Shown: positions 1 to 8,285 of the stretch, one piece after another
Position numbering within the stretch: the stretch's first letter is position 1
How the letters are laid out: each line of letters opens with the position of its first letter
NCBI GenBank assembly: GCA_013205405.1
Contig: JABMMZ010000083.1
Span: 1-35,489, forward strand
Direction: 5' to 3'
Length of the DNA: 35,489 nucleotides
Source of the DNA: Bacteroidota bacterium
GTDB lineage: Bacteria; Bacteroidota; Bacteroidia; NS11-12g; UBA955
Program-made: the position numbers and the translations under genes
The notes under the pieces: model-generated
Seen by the model: the letters and a program-made list of their open reading frames with translations, nothing else
Database searches by the model: none
Told to the model about the DNA's origin: nothing

Positions 1-430
1 TGTATCGATAGTCTCTTTAAATTTGTAATTAATCTTTTCATATCTAAATTTTTAATATTTAATGTTCAATTATACTACTTATTTTGAAAATAAAAAATTA
101 TTGCCTTTTTTTTTTTTAAAATGTATCAAATTATAGTAAAAAATGACACAATTATTACAATTAGTGATATAAGAAGGTGACTTAGAAGACGAACGATACT
201 TTTCCAAAGAAAAGTATTTGAATTTAAAAACTGCTTATTTTTTATTGAAAATAAGAAATTTTTGGACTGTTTTAAAATGTTGATATTTTGCATATAATTT
301 AATATTTACAATTCGAAACTATAAAATAAAAAACTATTAATACTCTTTTTTAAAATATAATAAATGACAGAACTTATACCAATTCATGACATATACTTTT
401 AGAATATATGGTTTAAAGGAAAGAGACGGT
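1..430. other. AT-rich gene-free stretch at window start
   Basis: I see no convincing coding sequence here. The stretch is very AT-rich and has a run of twelve T at about 106-117 and two short perfect inverted repeats (196-217 and 234-255) that could fold into adjacent hairpins. The first gene on the minus strand ends at 431, so this is its downstream region. No typical GC-stem plus U-tract terminator for that gene is visible. A short ATG frame at about 121-180 encodes only about 19 residues and is not supported. Confidence 0.5.
196..255. repeat. Two adjacent short inverted repeats
   Basis: ATACTTTT/AAAAGTAT (196-203 and 210-217, 6-nt loop) is followed 16 nt later by CTTATTTT/AAAATAAG (234-241 and 248-255, 6-nt loop). 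Both have perfect 8-bp arms. They are AT-rich, so stability would be low. They could help end the minus-strand transcript finishing at 431 or be chance in AT-rich DNA. Confidence 0.3.
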
Positions 431-1720
431 CTATCCTTTTTGCAGTTTTAAAACCTGTCCTAAAGCAATTGAATCAGAAGTTAAATTATTGTATAATTTA
501 ATATCCTTGACACTTATATTGTATTTTTTTGATATTGAATAAAGCGTTTCGCCCGCTTTTACAGTATGTATTTTAAGAACTTCTTTTGGTGTTTCTAATA
601 GTTTGTCTAATAATTTAATAAAGAGTTTCTGTCCTTCTGCTACTGAATTGGATTGTAAATTATTAAGAGTCTTTAAGTTTTCTATAGTCATAACGTATAA
701 TTTAGAAATACTATATAAAGTTTCTCCTTGTTTTACAAAATGGTATTGCGCATTCGACAGAGTTGTATTTCTAGTATAAGTTGTATCTAGTAATTTATAT
801 GTAATCACTTTTTTAATGGTATCAGGTGCTGAATTCGCTTTTTTCTGCAATTGTAAAACACTTCCATCTGCAGCATCTGTTCCTTTAACCATTAAATTCT
901 TATGGTACAATGAATTCAATTTAATAGCATACTTCTGAGATATTAGCCACATGGTTTCGCCCTCTGTTACTGTATGTGTTGAAATACTTGCTTTTCTTTT
1001 CTTAGGCTTTAAATAAATAACGTCACCGGGTTGAATAGTATGGTAATCTAAATCATTGTACTTTTCTAGTTTTTTTTCTGATTTATGGAATTGTTCTGAC
1101 ACTTTTTCTATTGTTTCATTGGGCTGCAATACCGTATTTGGAATATTTTTAGGATTAACAATTTGAATATTTGCAGCCATTTTTAAATCATATGGATTGT
1201 ACCCATTTAATATGAGCGTATCATATTTTGCTAATTTATTTCTTTCGATACAACTTATTAATAAATCTGTATATTTTTGATTGGAAGCATACCCTGCTGC
1301 TAATAATACTGCAGCCCAGCCTTTATAATCTGAAATCGATAATAAAAATAAATTAGCATACCTTTTATTGTCTGTCAAGAATTTGGAATGGTCTTTATAC
1401 GACTCTTGGGCACTCGTATAACACCTGAAACATTCTTGCAATGCATCATCATCTTCGAAGATACTGCAACCTGTCCAATCTTTTTTACACTTTATTCCAA
1501 AGTGGTTATTTCCTTGTTTTGCTAATCTGCTATTTCCACTTCCACTTTCTAATAATCCTTGCGCTAGTGTAATACTTGCCGGTATTTTGTATTCAATCAT
1601 TTCGCGCATGGCTATGTTCTTAAAACTATCAATATATAGGGCTACTGTAGTATTTTGAGCTATACAAGAGGTACTAAATTGGAATAAAAAATATATAATA
1701 AAAGGCTTAAAATAGGACAT
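431..1720 (-). CDS. Secreted glucosaminidase with LysM repeats (peptidoglycan hydrolase)
   Basis: This 429-residue protein is predicted to cut glycan strands of peptidoglycan in the periplasm. A signal peptide ends near residue 22 (SCIAQ). A glucosaminidase (FlgJ/LytG-like) domain covers roughly residues 30-165; GLLESGSGNSRLA contains the likely catalytic Glu, followed by NNHFGIKC. At least three LysM modules follow (starting near HTVTEGETMW, YHFVKQGETLY and HTVKAGETLY), and the protein ends directly after the last. A degenerate extra LysM may lie around IQPGDVIYLK. This domain order is common in Bacteroidota. A -7-like element (TATCTTCG) lies 17 nt upstream, so it may be transcribed apart from ftsH and the small gene upstream. 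The family assignment is firm; exact bond specificity is inferred. Confidence 0.93.
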   Translation of the reverse strand: MSYFKPFIIYFLFQFSTSCIAQNTTVALYIDSFKNIAMREMIEYKIPASITLAQGLLESGSGNSRLAKQGNNHFGIKCKKDWTGCSIFEDDDALQECFRCYTSAQESYKDHSKFLTDNKRYANLFLLSISDYKGWAAVLLAAGYASNQKYTDLLISCIERNKLAKYDTLILNGYNPYDLKMAANIQIVNPKNIPNTVLQPNETIEKVSEQFHKSEKKLEKYNDLDYHTIQPGDVIYLKPKKRKASISTHTVTEGETMWLISQKYAIKLNSLYHKNLMVKGTDAADGSVLQLQKKANSAPDTIKKVITYKLLDTTYTRNTTLSNAQYHFVKQGETLYSISKLYVMTIENLKTLNNLQSNSVAEGQKLFIKLLDKLLETPKEVLKIHTVKAGETLYSISKKYNISVKDIKLYNNLTSDSIALGQVLKLQKG

Positions 1721-1736
1721 AACGTTAATTCAATAA

Positions 1737-1744
1737 CGAAGATA
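1737..1744 (-). promoter_or_regulatory. -7-like promoter element for the glucosaminidase gene
   Basis: On the minus strand the sequence reads TATCTTCG, one base from the Bacteroidetes TAnnTTTG consensus. It sits 17 nt before the ATG. The same variant precedes metH1. No exact -33 TTTG at the usual spacing is seen. Confidence 0.33.
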
Positions 1745-1777
1745 ATAGAAAGAATATTTTACAATTCAATTATTTTT

Positions 1778-2038
1778 TCAACAACCACAGGGCTTATACT
1801 TTCTGATAGTCCCTTTTTTATCTCTGGTTTCAATTATTTCTCCTTTAGCATTAAATACTATCCAAGATACTAAAAGGCCATGCTTAAAACGCTCTGTTTT
1901 GATTAACTTACTATTTACTTTGCATTTCCATAAACCTTGCTTTTGATTCTTTTTATCTAGTTTTCCAATGCAAGCAGTATCATTAGCTTTTAACAAATGA
2001 GCCATTGAAAAGCATATTATAAAAACGAAAAACTTCAA
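1778..2038 (-). CDS. Small secreted MORN/YwqK-like protein
   Basis: This is an 86-residue protein with a signal peptide (hydrophobic residues 3-17, cleavage probably near KAND). The mature part carries a pattern resembling MORN/YwqK-type repeats: QGLWKCKVN, then ERFKHGLLVSW, then FNAKGEIIETRDKKG. Three of its four cysteines lie in the mature ends (ACIG and a terminal CGC) and one in WKCK. It starts 8 nt after the ftsH stop on the same strand, so it is probably co-transcribed with ftsH. Function is unknown; MORN-like repeats in secreted Bacteroidota proteins are often of unknown role. The ORF is short but has a clear signal peptide and operon position. Confidence 0.65.
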   Translation of the reverse strand: MKFFVFIICFSMAHLLKANDTACIGKLDKKNQKQGLWKCKVNSKLIKTERFKHGLLVSWIVFNAKGEIIETRDKKGTIRKYKPCGC

Positions 2039-2046
2039 CTTTTATA

Positions 2047-4140
2047 TTAAATTGATTTTTCGTCATCAATTGGTGTAGTAGTATCTATAGAATTATCAGT
2101 AATTAATGTTTCAGTAATATTTGATTGATTTTCAATAGTTTCTTCAACATCACTTTTAAATTCTACTTTTTCACTCTCCATATAGTTTTCATAATTGGTT
2201 TTGTGTTCAAACGGTCTTTTTCCAATTAAAGCTTCTAAATCATATTGAAATAAAATTTCTTTTTTAAGTAACTCCTGAGCTAATTTTTCTACCTCATCTT
2301 TTTTACTTATCAATAAATTTTTAATTCTTTGGTAGGCACTGTCAATAATTTTGCGAACCTCTTCATCTATTATTTCACCAGTTTTTTCGCTATAGGGTTT
2401 GCTGTAAGCAAATTCTCCATTTTGATCGTTAAAACTAATATGTCCAACTTTTTCATTCATACCGTACAATGTTACCATCGCATAAGCCATTTTTGTAACC
2501 CGTTCTAAGTCATTTTGCGCACCGGTGCTTATTTTACCATACGTTATTTCTTCTGCTGCTCTACCTCCCAAAGTCATACACATTTCGTCAATTAATTGCT
2601 CTGTGCGGTAAATATATTGTTCTTTTGGTAGATATTGTGCATAGCCTAATGCCGCAACCCCACGTGGCACAATAGAAACTTTAACTAATGGATCGGCAAA
2701 TTGCAAAAACCAGCCTGCAACCGCATGCCCAGCTTCATGATAGGCTACGATATTTTTTTCTTCTGGAGAAATTATTTTATTCTTTTTTTCTAATCCACCA
2801 ATTACTCTATCAATGGCGGCTTCAAAATCGCCCATATCAATACTTTCTTTGTTATTTCTGGCTGCTATCAAGGCGGCTTCATTGCATACATTGGCAATTT
2901 CTGCACCAGCAAAACCAGGTGTTTGAGCGCTTAGTTTTTTAGCATCTATATCAGTTGCTAATTCTTTGCCTTTTAAGTGTACTTTAAAAATCTGCTCTCT
3001 ACCTATCAAATCTGGCTTATCTATTGATATTTGTCTATCAAATCTTCCTGGACGCAACAGGGCTGAATCCAATATATCTGGTCGGTTAGTAGCTGCTAAA
3101 ATAATAACGCCACTATCGGTTCCAAATCCATCCATTTCTGTTAATAATTGATTAAGGGTATTTTCTCTTTCATCGTTGCTTCCGCTCATTAAATTTTTGC
3201 CCCTGGCTCTTCCAATTGCATCTATCTCATCTATAAAAATAATGCATGGTGCTTTCTCTTTAGCCTGACGGAATAAATCTCTAACTCTGCTAGCACCTAC
3301 GCCCACAAACATTTCAACAAAGTCTGATCCTGAAAGTGAAAAGAAAGGCACATTGGCTTCGCCAGCTACAGCTTTTGCTAACAATGTTTTTCCAGTACCT
3401 GGAGAACCTATTAACAAAGCACCTTTAGGAATTTTTCCTCCTAATTTGGTATATTTTTTAGGGTTTTTTAGAAAATCTACGATTTCCATTACCTCTACTT
3501 TGGCTTCATCTAAACCAGCTACATCTTTAAAGGTAATATTTACTTTGGTATTTTTATCAAACAGAGTGGCCTTGCTTCTTCCAATATTAAATAATTGACC
3601 TGGGCCTCCTGCACCGCCTCCTGCACCGCCTCCCATTCTGCGCATCATAAAACTCCAAATGGCTATAAAAATAGCTATCATAATTATCCAATTAATAATT
3701 TGGCCAGTCCCTCCATTGTCATAAGTGTATTCTACAACCACATTTTCAGCCGCCTTATGCTCAGCTTTTAAATTGTCAAAATTTTTATTGAAAGCCTCTT
3801 TATTCATTTCGAAATAAAAATGTGCGGCCTCTTTTCCAAATCTGCCTTGCGCTTTTTTAATCTTTTTGAAAGTATCCCTATCCAAGGCATCTCTAGTTAA
3901 AAAAACTTTAATATTTCTGTCTTCAATAATTTCTAATTTGGCAACGTCATTGTTTTTAATAAGGGTGCGTACATAATTCCAATTGGTAAGTTCTCCAGAA
4001 TTTTTAGGCAGAAAAAATGAAATTACTATGAATCCTGCCAAAAGAATACCCCAAATCCAGTACATATTAAATTTTGGCGTATTGCTTTTTCTTTCGCCAA
4101 AAGGTTTTTCGTCTTTGTTACTTTTATCTTTATTGTCCAT
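2047..4140 (-). CDS. ftsH: ATP-dependent zinc metalloprotease FtsH
   Basis: This membrane-anchored AAA+ protease degrades misfolded and regulatory membrane and cytosolic proteins. In its 697 residues, TM1 is at about 27-45, the periplasmic FtsH_ext domain at about 50-145 and TM2 at about 149-166, followed by a Gly-rich linker. Walker A is GSPGTGKT (245-252; many family members have GPPGTGKT), Walker B is IIFIDEID (about 300), the second region of homology carries RPGRFDR, and the zinc site HEAGH is at 468-472. The acidic C-terminal tail after about residue 640 is typical of Bacteroidota FtsH. The start at 4140 gives the expected short cytosolic N-terminus before TM1. It is divergent from kbl. 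A TAGCTTTG element lies about 50 nt upstream. Confidence 0.98.
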   Translation of the reverse strand: MDNKDKSNKDEKPFGERKSNTPKFNMYWIWGILLAGFIVISFFLPKNSGELTNWNYVRTLIKNNDVAKLEIIEDRNIKVFLTRDALDRDTFKKIKKAQGRFGKEAAHFYFEMNKEAFNKNFDNLKAEHKAAENVVVEYTYDNGGTGQIINWIIMIAIFIAIWSFMMRRMGGGAGGGAGGPGQLFNIGRSKATLFDKNTKVNITFKDVAGLDEAKVEVMEIVDFLKNPKKYTKLGGKIPKGALLIGSPGTGKTLLAKAVAGEANVPFFSLSGSDFVEMFVGVGASRVRDLFRQAKEKAPCIIFIDEIDAIGRARGKNLMSGSNDERENTLNQLLTEMDGFGTDSGVIILAATNRPDILDSALLRPGRFDRQISIDKPDLIGREQIFKVHLKGKELATDIDAKKLSAQTPGFAGAEIANVCNEAALIAARNNKESIDMGDFEAAIDRVIGGLEKKNKIISPEEKNIVAYHEAGHAVAGWFLQFADPLVKVSIVPRGVAALGYAQYLPKEQYIYRTEQLIDEMCMTLGGRAAEEITYGKISTGAQNDLERVTKMAYAMVTLYGMNEKVGHISFNDQNGEFAYSKPYSEKTGEIIDEEVRKIIDSAYQRIKNLLISKKDEVEKLAQELLKKEILFQYDLEALIGKRPFEHKTNYENYMESEKVEFKSDVEETIENQSNITETLITDNSIDTTTPIDDEKSI

Positions 4141-4188
4141 TATAATTTGTTTTTGTAGGCACTTTTAAATTTATATTTTACTAAACGT

Positions 4189-4196
4189 CAAAGCTA
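4189..4196 (-). promoter_or_regulatory. -7 promoter element for ftsH
   Basis: The minus strand reads TAGCTTTG, an exact match to TAnnTTTG, about 49 nt upstream of the ftsH start codon. It forms a divergent pair with the kbl element at 4244-4251. Confidence 0.45.
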
Positions 4197-4243
4197 AATG
4201 AATTGTTCATTAATTTTCGATGAAATTTATCAATATACATTCT

Positions 4244-4251
4244 TATTTTTG
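4244..4251 (+). promoter_or_regulatory. -7 promoter element for kbl
   Basis: TATTTTTG matches TAnnTTTG and lies 21 nt before the ATG at 4273. A start there would fall downstream of the implied transcription start, whereas the longer ORF start at 4198 would lie upstream of it. This supports the shorter Kbl. Confidence 0.48.
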
Positions 4252-4272
4252 CAAAAAATATTCCAATTAATT

Positions 4273-5469
4273 ATGTACGGCAAATTACAACAACATTTAC
4301 AACAAGAATTAGAACAAATTCACCAAGCAGGGCTTTATAAAAAAGAACGTGTTATTACTTCGCCACAAGGCGCAGATATTAAGCTACAAGACGGTAAGGA
4401 AGTTATTAATTTTTGTGCTAATAATTATTTAGGCTTATCTAGCCATCCTAGGGTTATTGAGGCTGCCAAAAAGTCATTGGATACCCATGGGTTTGGAATG
4501 AGCAGTGTACGTTTTATTTGTGGTACTCAAGATATTCATAAGCAATTGGAAGCTAAAATTGCTGAGTTCTACGGTACAGAAGACACTATTTTATACGCAG
4601 CTGCATTTGATGCGAATGGTGGCGTATTCGAACCTTTATTTGGCGAAAATGATGCTATCATTTCTGATGCGCTTAACCATGCTTCAATTATAGATGGGGT
4701 AAGACTTTGCAAGGCTGCCCGATTTAGATATGCTAACAACGATATGGCAGATTTAGAAAAACAACTAATGGCGGCCAATGCTGCGGGTCATACGCATAAA
4801 ATAATTGTAACAGATGGTGTATTTAGTATGGATGGATATGTTGCTCAATTGGATAAGATAACCGCTTTGGCTAATCAATACGATGCATTGGTAATGGTAG
4901 ACGAATGTCATGCTGCAGGTTTTATAGGAAAAACAGGTAAAGGTACTCCAGAATTATGTGGTGTTCATGGTGAAATTGACATTGTAACTGGAACTTTAGG
5001 AAAAGCCTTAGGTGGAGCCATGGGCGGTTATACAACTGGTAAAAAAGAAATTATTGACCTTTTGCGCCAACGCTCTCGCCCTTATTTATTTTCAAATTCG
5101 TTGGCACCTGCCATTGTAGCAGCCAGTTTAGAGGTTTTTAATATTATTAGCGAAAGCACAGCTTTAAGAGATAAATTAGAATGGAATGTAAAATATTTTA
5201 AAGAAGGTATTAGAAATGCAGGCTTTGATTTTAAAGATGGTGAAAGTGCCATAGTTCCTATTATGCTTTACGATGCTAAATTGAGCCAAACAATGGCCGA
5301 TAAATTGTTAGATGAAGATATTTATGTTATTGGATTCTTTTTTCCTGTGGTAGCAAAAGACCAAGCCAGAATTCGTGTACAGTTATCTGCGGCTCACGAG
5401 CAACACCATTTAGACAAAGCCATTGCAGCATTTACTAAAGTTGGCAAAGCGCTTGGGGTTATCAAATAG
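4273..5469 (+). CDS. kbl: Glycine C-acetyltransferase (2-amino-3-ketobutyrate CoA ligase)
   Basis: This PLP enzyme converts 2-amino-3-ketobutyrate plus CoA to glycine and acetyl-CoA, the second step of threonine breakdown. I choose the ATG at 4273 (MYGKLQQHL), which gives 398 residues, the length of E. coli Kbl. The upstream in-frame extension ([10 protein letters not shown]...) has no family resemblance and overlaps the promoter. Visible motifs are the NYLGLSSHP entry, the VDECHAAG cofactor loop (D210, H213) and the Schiff-base lysine in [10 protein letters not shown] at residue 244. The partner threonine dehydrogenase is encoded at 21363-22328. A GT2 gene begins 1 nt after the kbl stop, so the two are probably co-transcribed. 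Confidence 0.96.
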   Translation: MYGKLQQHLQQELEQIHQAGLYKKERVITSPQGADIKLQDGKEVINFCANNYLGLSSHPRVIEAAKKSLDTHGFGMSSVRFICGTQDIHKQLEAKIAEFYGTEDTILYAAAFDANGGVFEPLFGENDAIISDALNHASIIDGVRLCKAARFRYANNDMADLEKQLMAANAAGHTHKIIVTDGVFSMDGYVAQLDKITALANQYDALVMVDECHAAGFIGKTGKGTPELCGVHGEIDIVTGTLGKALGGAMGGYTTGKKEIIDLLRQRSRPYLFSNSLAPAIVAASLEVFNIISESTALRDKLEWNVKYFKEGIRNAGFDFKDGESAIVPIMLYDAKLSQTMADKLLDEDIYVIGFFFPVVAKDQARIRVQLSAAHEQHHLDKAIAAFTKVGKALGVIK

Positions 5470-5470
5470 T

Positions 5471-6340
5471 ATGTTTGTATCTGGCTTTACAATAGCACGC
5501 AATGCTGTAAAGGCTGATTATCCTTTGAAAGAGGCTATTTATTCTATTTTACCTCTTTGCGATGAACTTATTGTAGCAGTTGGAAAAAGTGAAGATAATA
5601 CATTGGCTTATGTTCGCAGTTTTAACGAACCTAAGATAAAAATAATAGAAACTACATGGGATGATAGCCTAAGAGAAGGTGGTAAAGTATTGGCCACAGA
5701 AACTAATAAAGCAATGGATGCTATTAGTCCACATGCTGATTGGTGTTTTTATATTCAAGCAGATGAATGTTTAAATGATAAAGATATAGATGCTTTAAGA
5801 TTGCAAATGGAGAAATATAAAGATGATGAGCGTGTAGAAGGCTTATTATTCAATTACACCCATTTTTATGGCAGTTATAATTATATTGCCGATAGCCGTT
5901 CGTGGTATAGACACGAAATAAGAATTATTAAAAACTTACCTTCTACTTACTCTTATAAAGATGCACAAGGTTTTAGAATAAACAATAGAAAACTGAACGT
6001 AAAAAAAGCCAATGCTTTTATATTTCACTATGGCTGGGTAAAAAATCCTGTATTACAATTAGAAAAACTAAAACAAGCCCGCAAACTTTGGCATTCAGAC
6101 GATTTTATAGCTAAGGAATACGAAAAAATACAAGCCTTTGATTATGCCAATGTAGATTCTTTAACACTTTTTAAAGGCCATCATCCTAAAGTAATGTTGC
6201 CTAGAATAAAAGACCAAAACTGGGCATTTGATTACAATATTAGTAAAAAAAATATGACCCTTAAAAAACACTTGTTATACTTAATTGAAAAGCTTACCGG
6301 TATTAGAATAGGTGAGTACAAAAACTATAAATTAATTTAA
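5471..6340 (+). CDS. Family 2 glycosyltransferase
   Basis: This 289-residue GT-A protein should transfer a sugar from a nucleotide donor to an unknown acceptor. I start at the ATG at 5471 (MFVSGFTIARNA), 1 nt after the kbl stop. The ORF-track start lies inside kbl and adds 16 residues in the wrong context. Features are the N-terminal FTIARNAV strand, a CDELIVAVGKSEDNT sugar-nucleotide-binding segment and the metal-binding-like YIQADE (about residue 96). A later WYRHEIRIIKN segment and an FHYGWVKNP motif recall LPS-core and surface-glycan GT2 members. No membrane segments are seen. It converges on the LYS1-like gene with a 2-nt gap. The substrate cannot be read from the sequence. Confidence 0.88.
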   Translation: MFVSGFTIARNAVKADYPLKEAIYSILPLCDELIVAVGKSEDNTLAYVRSFNEPKIKIIETTWDDSLREGGKVLATETNKAMDAISPHADWCFYIQADECLNDKDIDALRLQMEKYKDDERVEGLLFNYTHFYGSYNYIADSRSWYRHEIRIIKNLPSTYSYKDAQGFRINNRKLNVKKANAFIFHYGWVKNPVLQLEKLKQARKLWHSDDFIAKEYEKIQAFDYANVDSLTLFKGHHPKVMLPRIKDQNWAFDYNISKKNMTLKKHLLYLIEKLTGIRIGEYKNYKLI

Positions 6341-6342
6341 CA

Positions 6343-7542
6343 CTAATAAGCATAATCTGCCAAGTATTCATAATCTGTGGTAAGTTTACCATCTTTACAA
6401 ATAGTAGCCGCTTGAATTATAGCGCTATTGGGCTTTTGAAGTTCGGGTAGCACATATTCTACCAACATATTTCCAAAACCTTCGCTTGCGTCTTTTGGCA
6501 GTTCTGTAGGCAAATTGCTTACTGCCATAATATCTATACTTTCTGTTGTGTAGGGTTCACACTCCTTCATTGTGCTCGGATTATAACCAAATACTGGATT
6601 ATCTATTTGGGTATCTCTGATAGTAATTGGTACGCTACCATTCACATCGCAACTAATATCTGCTATTACTTTAATTTTAAAAGTTGGCTGACGGGTATCA
6701 TTCTCTGTAAATAATCTATCCATTTTAATATCCCAATAAATACCATTCATTAACAAATCGCAGTAAGGCAAATAATGGCGGAATACGCAGCGATAGCGTG
6801 TGGGGTCGTGGTGAAAATCGCTTCTATCGTAAGGTTTGCCATCTATGCGCTCATACAGGTTTTCAGTTAGTAAATCGGCAAATACTGGCTCTGCATACAG
6901 TTTGGTTAATATATCGGCTGCTGTTACTTGTTTTATACGCGCTTCTTTAAGTAATTCTAATGCACCTAAAGACACTCTGCCATTACCTGTTAAAATTATT
7001 TTTATGGTAGGCAAATCCATTTTTTTTAGTTCTGCTTTAACCTCGGCATAGTCATTGCATTTATAAGCTGGTTTCAAATTAAATATTTCATATTTCTTAC
7101 CCCAAGTAAGTAATCCATTATAGGCGCCTATAATACCAGCAAAACGGCCAAATCCTATTATTCTATCGCCACTTTTCCATCGCAAGGTTTCATAATCTAT
7201 TAGAGTAATATTTTTTTGAATTAAAGCCTGCATGAGTGATTTGTTATGCGCTTGTTTTTTTATAGTATGCGAAAAAAATAGGTAGGTCTTTCCTGCTATT
7301 AAATTCTCCTTAGGTACTTCTTTAATACCAAATAAATAATCGCAAGGGGTTATATCTTCTTGAATTGTTATACCTACTTTTTGATACAATTCATCAGCAA
7401 AACATCTATTTTCAGATGGTTGAATAAATATTTCTATTTCAGGATATTGTTTTTTAATAGCCGCACATTGGGCAGGTGTAAAAGGAACACGCTTATCTGC
7501 CGGTAGTTTTTCTTCTCGCAAAATGCCTATTTTCAAATTCAT
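6343..7542 (-). CDS. LYS1-like saccharopine dehydrogenase / alanine dehydrogenase-fold oxidoreductase
   Basis: This 399-residue protein has the AlaDH/PNT N-terminal fold of the NAD+-dependent, lysine-forming saccharopine dehydrogenases. The N-terminus is MNLKIGILREEK with KRVPFTPAQ. Lys74 (FGIKEVP) and His92 (FFSHT) sit where yeast Lys1 has its catalytic Lys77 and His96. A Rossmann-type ILTGNGRVSLGALELL segment at about residues 182-198 is the likely NAD site. If it acts as in yeast it interconverts saccharopine with lysine and 2-oxoglutarate. In Bacteroidota, where lysine is usually made through diaminopimelate, a role in lysine breakdown is more likely, but no second saccharopine enzyme is present here. 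The start is the only good ATG. No promoter is assigned. Confidence 0.85.
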   Translation of the reverse strand: MNLKIGILREEKLPADKRVPFTPAQCAAIKKQYPEIEIFIQPSENRCFADELYQKVGITIQEDITPCDYLFGIKEVPKENLIAGKTYLFFSHTIKKQAHNKSLMQALIQKNITLIDYETLRWKSGDRIIGFGRFAGIIGAYNGLLTWGKKYEIFNLKPAYKCNDYAEVKAELKKMDLPTIKIILTGNGRVSLGALELLKEARIKQVTAADILTKLYAEPVFADLLTENLYERIDGKPYDRSDFHHDPTRYRCVFRHYLPYCDLLMNGIYWDIKMDRLFTENDTRQPTFKIKVIADISCDVNGSVPITIRDTQIDNPVFGYNPSTMKECEPYTTESIDIMAVSNLPTELPKDASEGFGNMLVEYVLPELQKPNSAIIQAATICKDGKLTTDYEYLADYAY

Positions 7543-7618
7543 ATCAAATATGGAGGCAAAGGTAGGCAGCTCTATTCTATTTTTGGTATAGAAATTATCC
7601 TATATACACTCATATTTA

Positions 7619-7855
7619 GGCGTATCCCCTCTAAAGCGCAGGATCTGGCAACTGCGAAGCACTCATGAATGGCAAAGCCCACTTGAATACAAAAAAATAA
7701 AATTACTAAATGAGAAATACCAAATAAAATAATAAATAATGAATATTGCGCTTATAGTCCTCGCTGCGCTTTGGGCTAACGCTGCCATCCCTTTAACGGG
7801 CTAGTTACTGGTTATTATGTTATTTATTTTTGTGGTCATTGGGCTTGTCGAAATA
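7619..7855. repeat. Probable intergenic interspersed repeat remnant
   Basis: Two GC-richer blocks (GGCGTATCCCCTCTAAAGCG to AAAGCCCACTTG, and CTCGCTGCGCTTTGGGCTAA to CCATCCCTTTAACGGGCTAG) flank an AT-rich insert. They resemble the non-coding interspersed repeats often seen between Bacteroidota genes. The TCATTGGGCTTGTCGAAAT motif that follows resembles another common bacterial intergenic repeat. Identity as a repeat cannot be shown from one window because no second copy occurs here. Confidence 0.4.
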
Positions 7856-7908
7856 AACTTGTAGAAATGCTGCCTGAATAGCCATAAATTGGCGTTTACT
7901 TTGTGTTC

Positions 7909-7938
7909 GCTCTTCAAAGTAAATATACCTTGAAGAGC
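7909..7938. repeat. Perfect 9-bp inverted repeat (hairpin)
   Basis: GCTCTTCAA (7909-7917) and TTGAAGAGC (7930-7938) are perfect complements across a 12-nt loop. No U-tract follows, so it does not look like an intrinsic terminator. It could be a structured RNA element or an operator. Confidence 0.4.
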
Positions 7939-8023
7939 AACAGAATTTGCACATCACCTTTAAAGATTACTGCCATTTTTTAATTATAAATTAAAAACTA
8001 ATTAGAGAAATTAATTTAAATAC

Positions 8024-8060
8024 AGCACCTGAGTATTTTCCTTATGTTAGGTGCTATTTT
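8024..8060 (+). terminator. Terminator-like hairpin without an obvious upstream gene
   Basis: AGCACCT (8024-8030) pairs with AGGTGCT (8049-8055) across an 18-nt loop and is followed by ATTTTTATT. The polarity suits a plus-strand transcript, yet no plus-strand gene lies immediately upstream. It could end an unrecognised small RNA from the 7.55-8.05 kb gap, or be fortuitous. Confidence 0.33.
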
Positions 8061-8254
8061 TATTCTAAAAAGTATAAATTTGGAAATACACTTATCTATT
8101 CAAGTTTTAATGAAAACAGAGAAATAGAAAATAGCTGCAAAGCATTAAATTTTTGTAAATAAACTATGTTTTTTAAATTAATTAAAAATATTTGTTTAAC
8201 AGTTAATTTAAAGAAAAGTAATTTAAAAAATATATTTTATTAATATTCAATTTA

Positions 8255-8262
8255 TATTTTCG
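8255..8262 (+). promoter_or_regulatory. -7-like element for the T9SS cargo gene
   Basis: TATTTTCG is one mismatch from TAnnTTTG and lies 23 nt before the ATG at 8286. The C in place of T matches the variant seen before the glucosaminidase and metH1 genes. Confidence 0.33.
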
Positions 8263-8285
8263 TTGTATTATTAAATCTATACAAT

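Larger units (their letters stand above)
7543..8285. other. 743-bp gap with repeat-like GC-richer block and hairpins
   Basis: No credible ORF is present. The gap lies upstream of two divergent genes (LYS1-like on minus, T9SS cargo on plus). It holds GC-richer segments at about 7619-7674 and 7746-7804 that stand out from the AT-rich surroundings, a TCATTGGGCTTGTCGAAAT motif near 7835-7854, a 9-bp stem hairpin at 7909-7938, a terminator-like hairpin at 8024-8060 and a -7-like element at 8255-8262. The first two segments read like short interspersed repeats rather than coding DNA. Confidence 0.5.

Noticed and set aside
4198-4272. Upstream extension of kbl to the ATG at 4198
   Set aside because: The 25 extra residues have no family match and overlap a -7 element; the ATG at 4273 gives the standard 398-residue length.
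5423-5470. Start of the GT2 inside kbl
   Set aside because: The first 16 codons overlap kbl in another frame; the ATG at 5471 gives a normal GT2 N-terminus.
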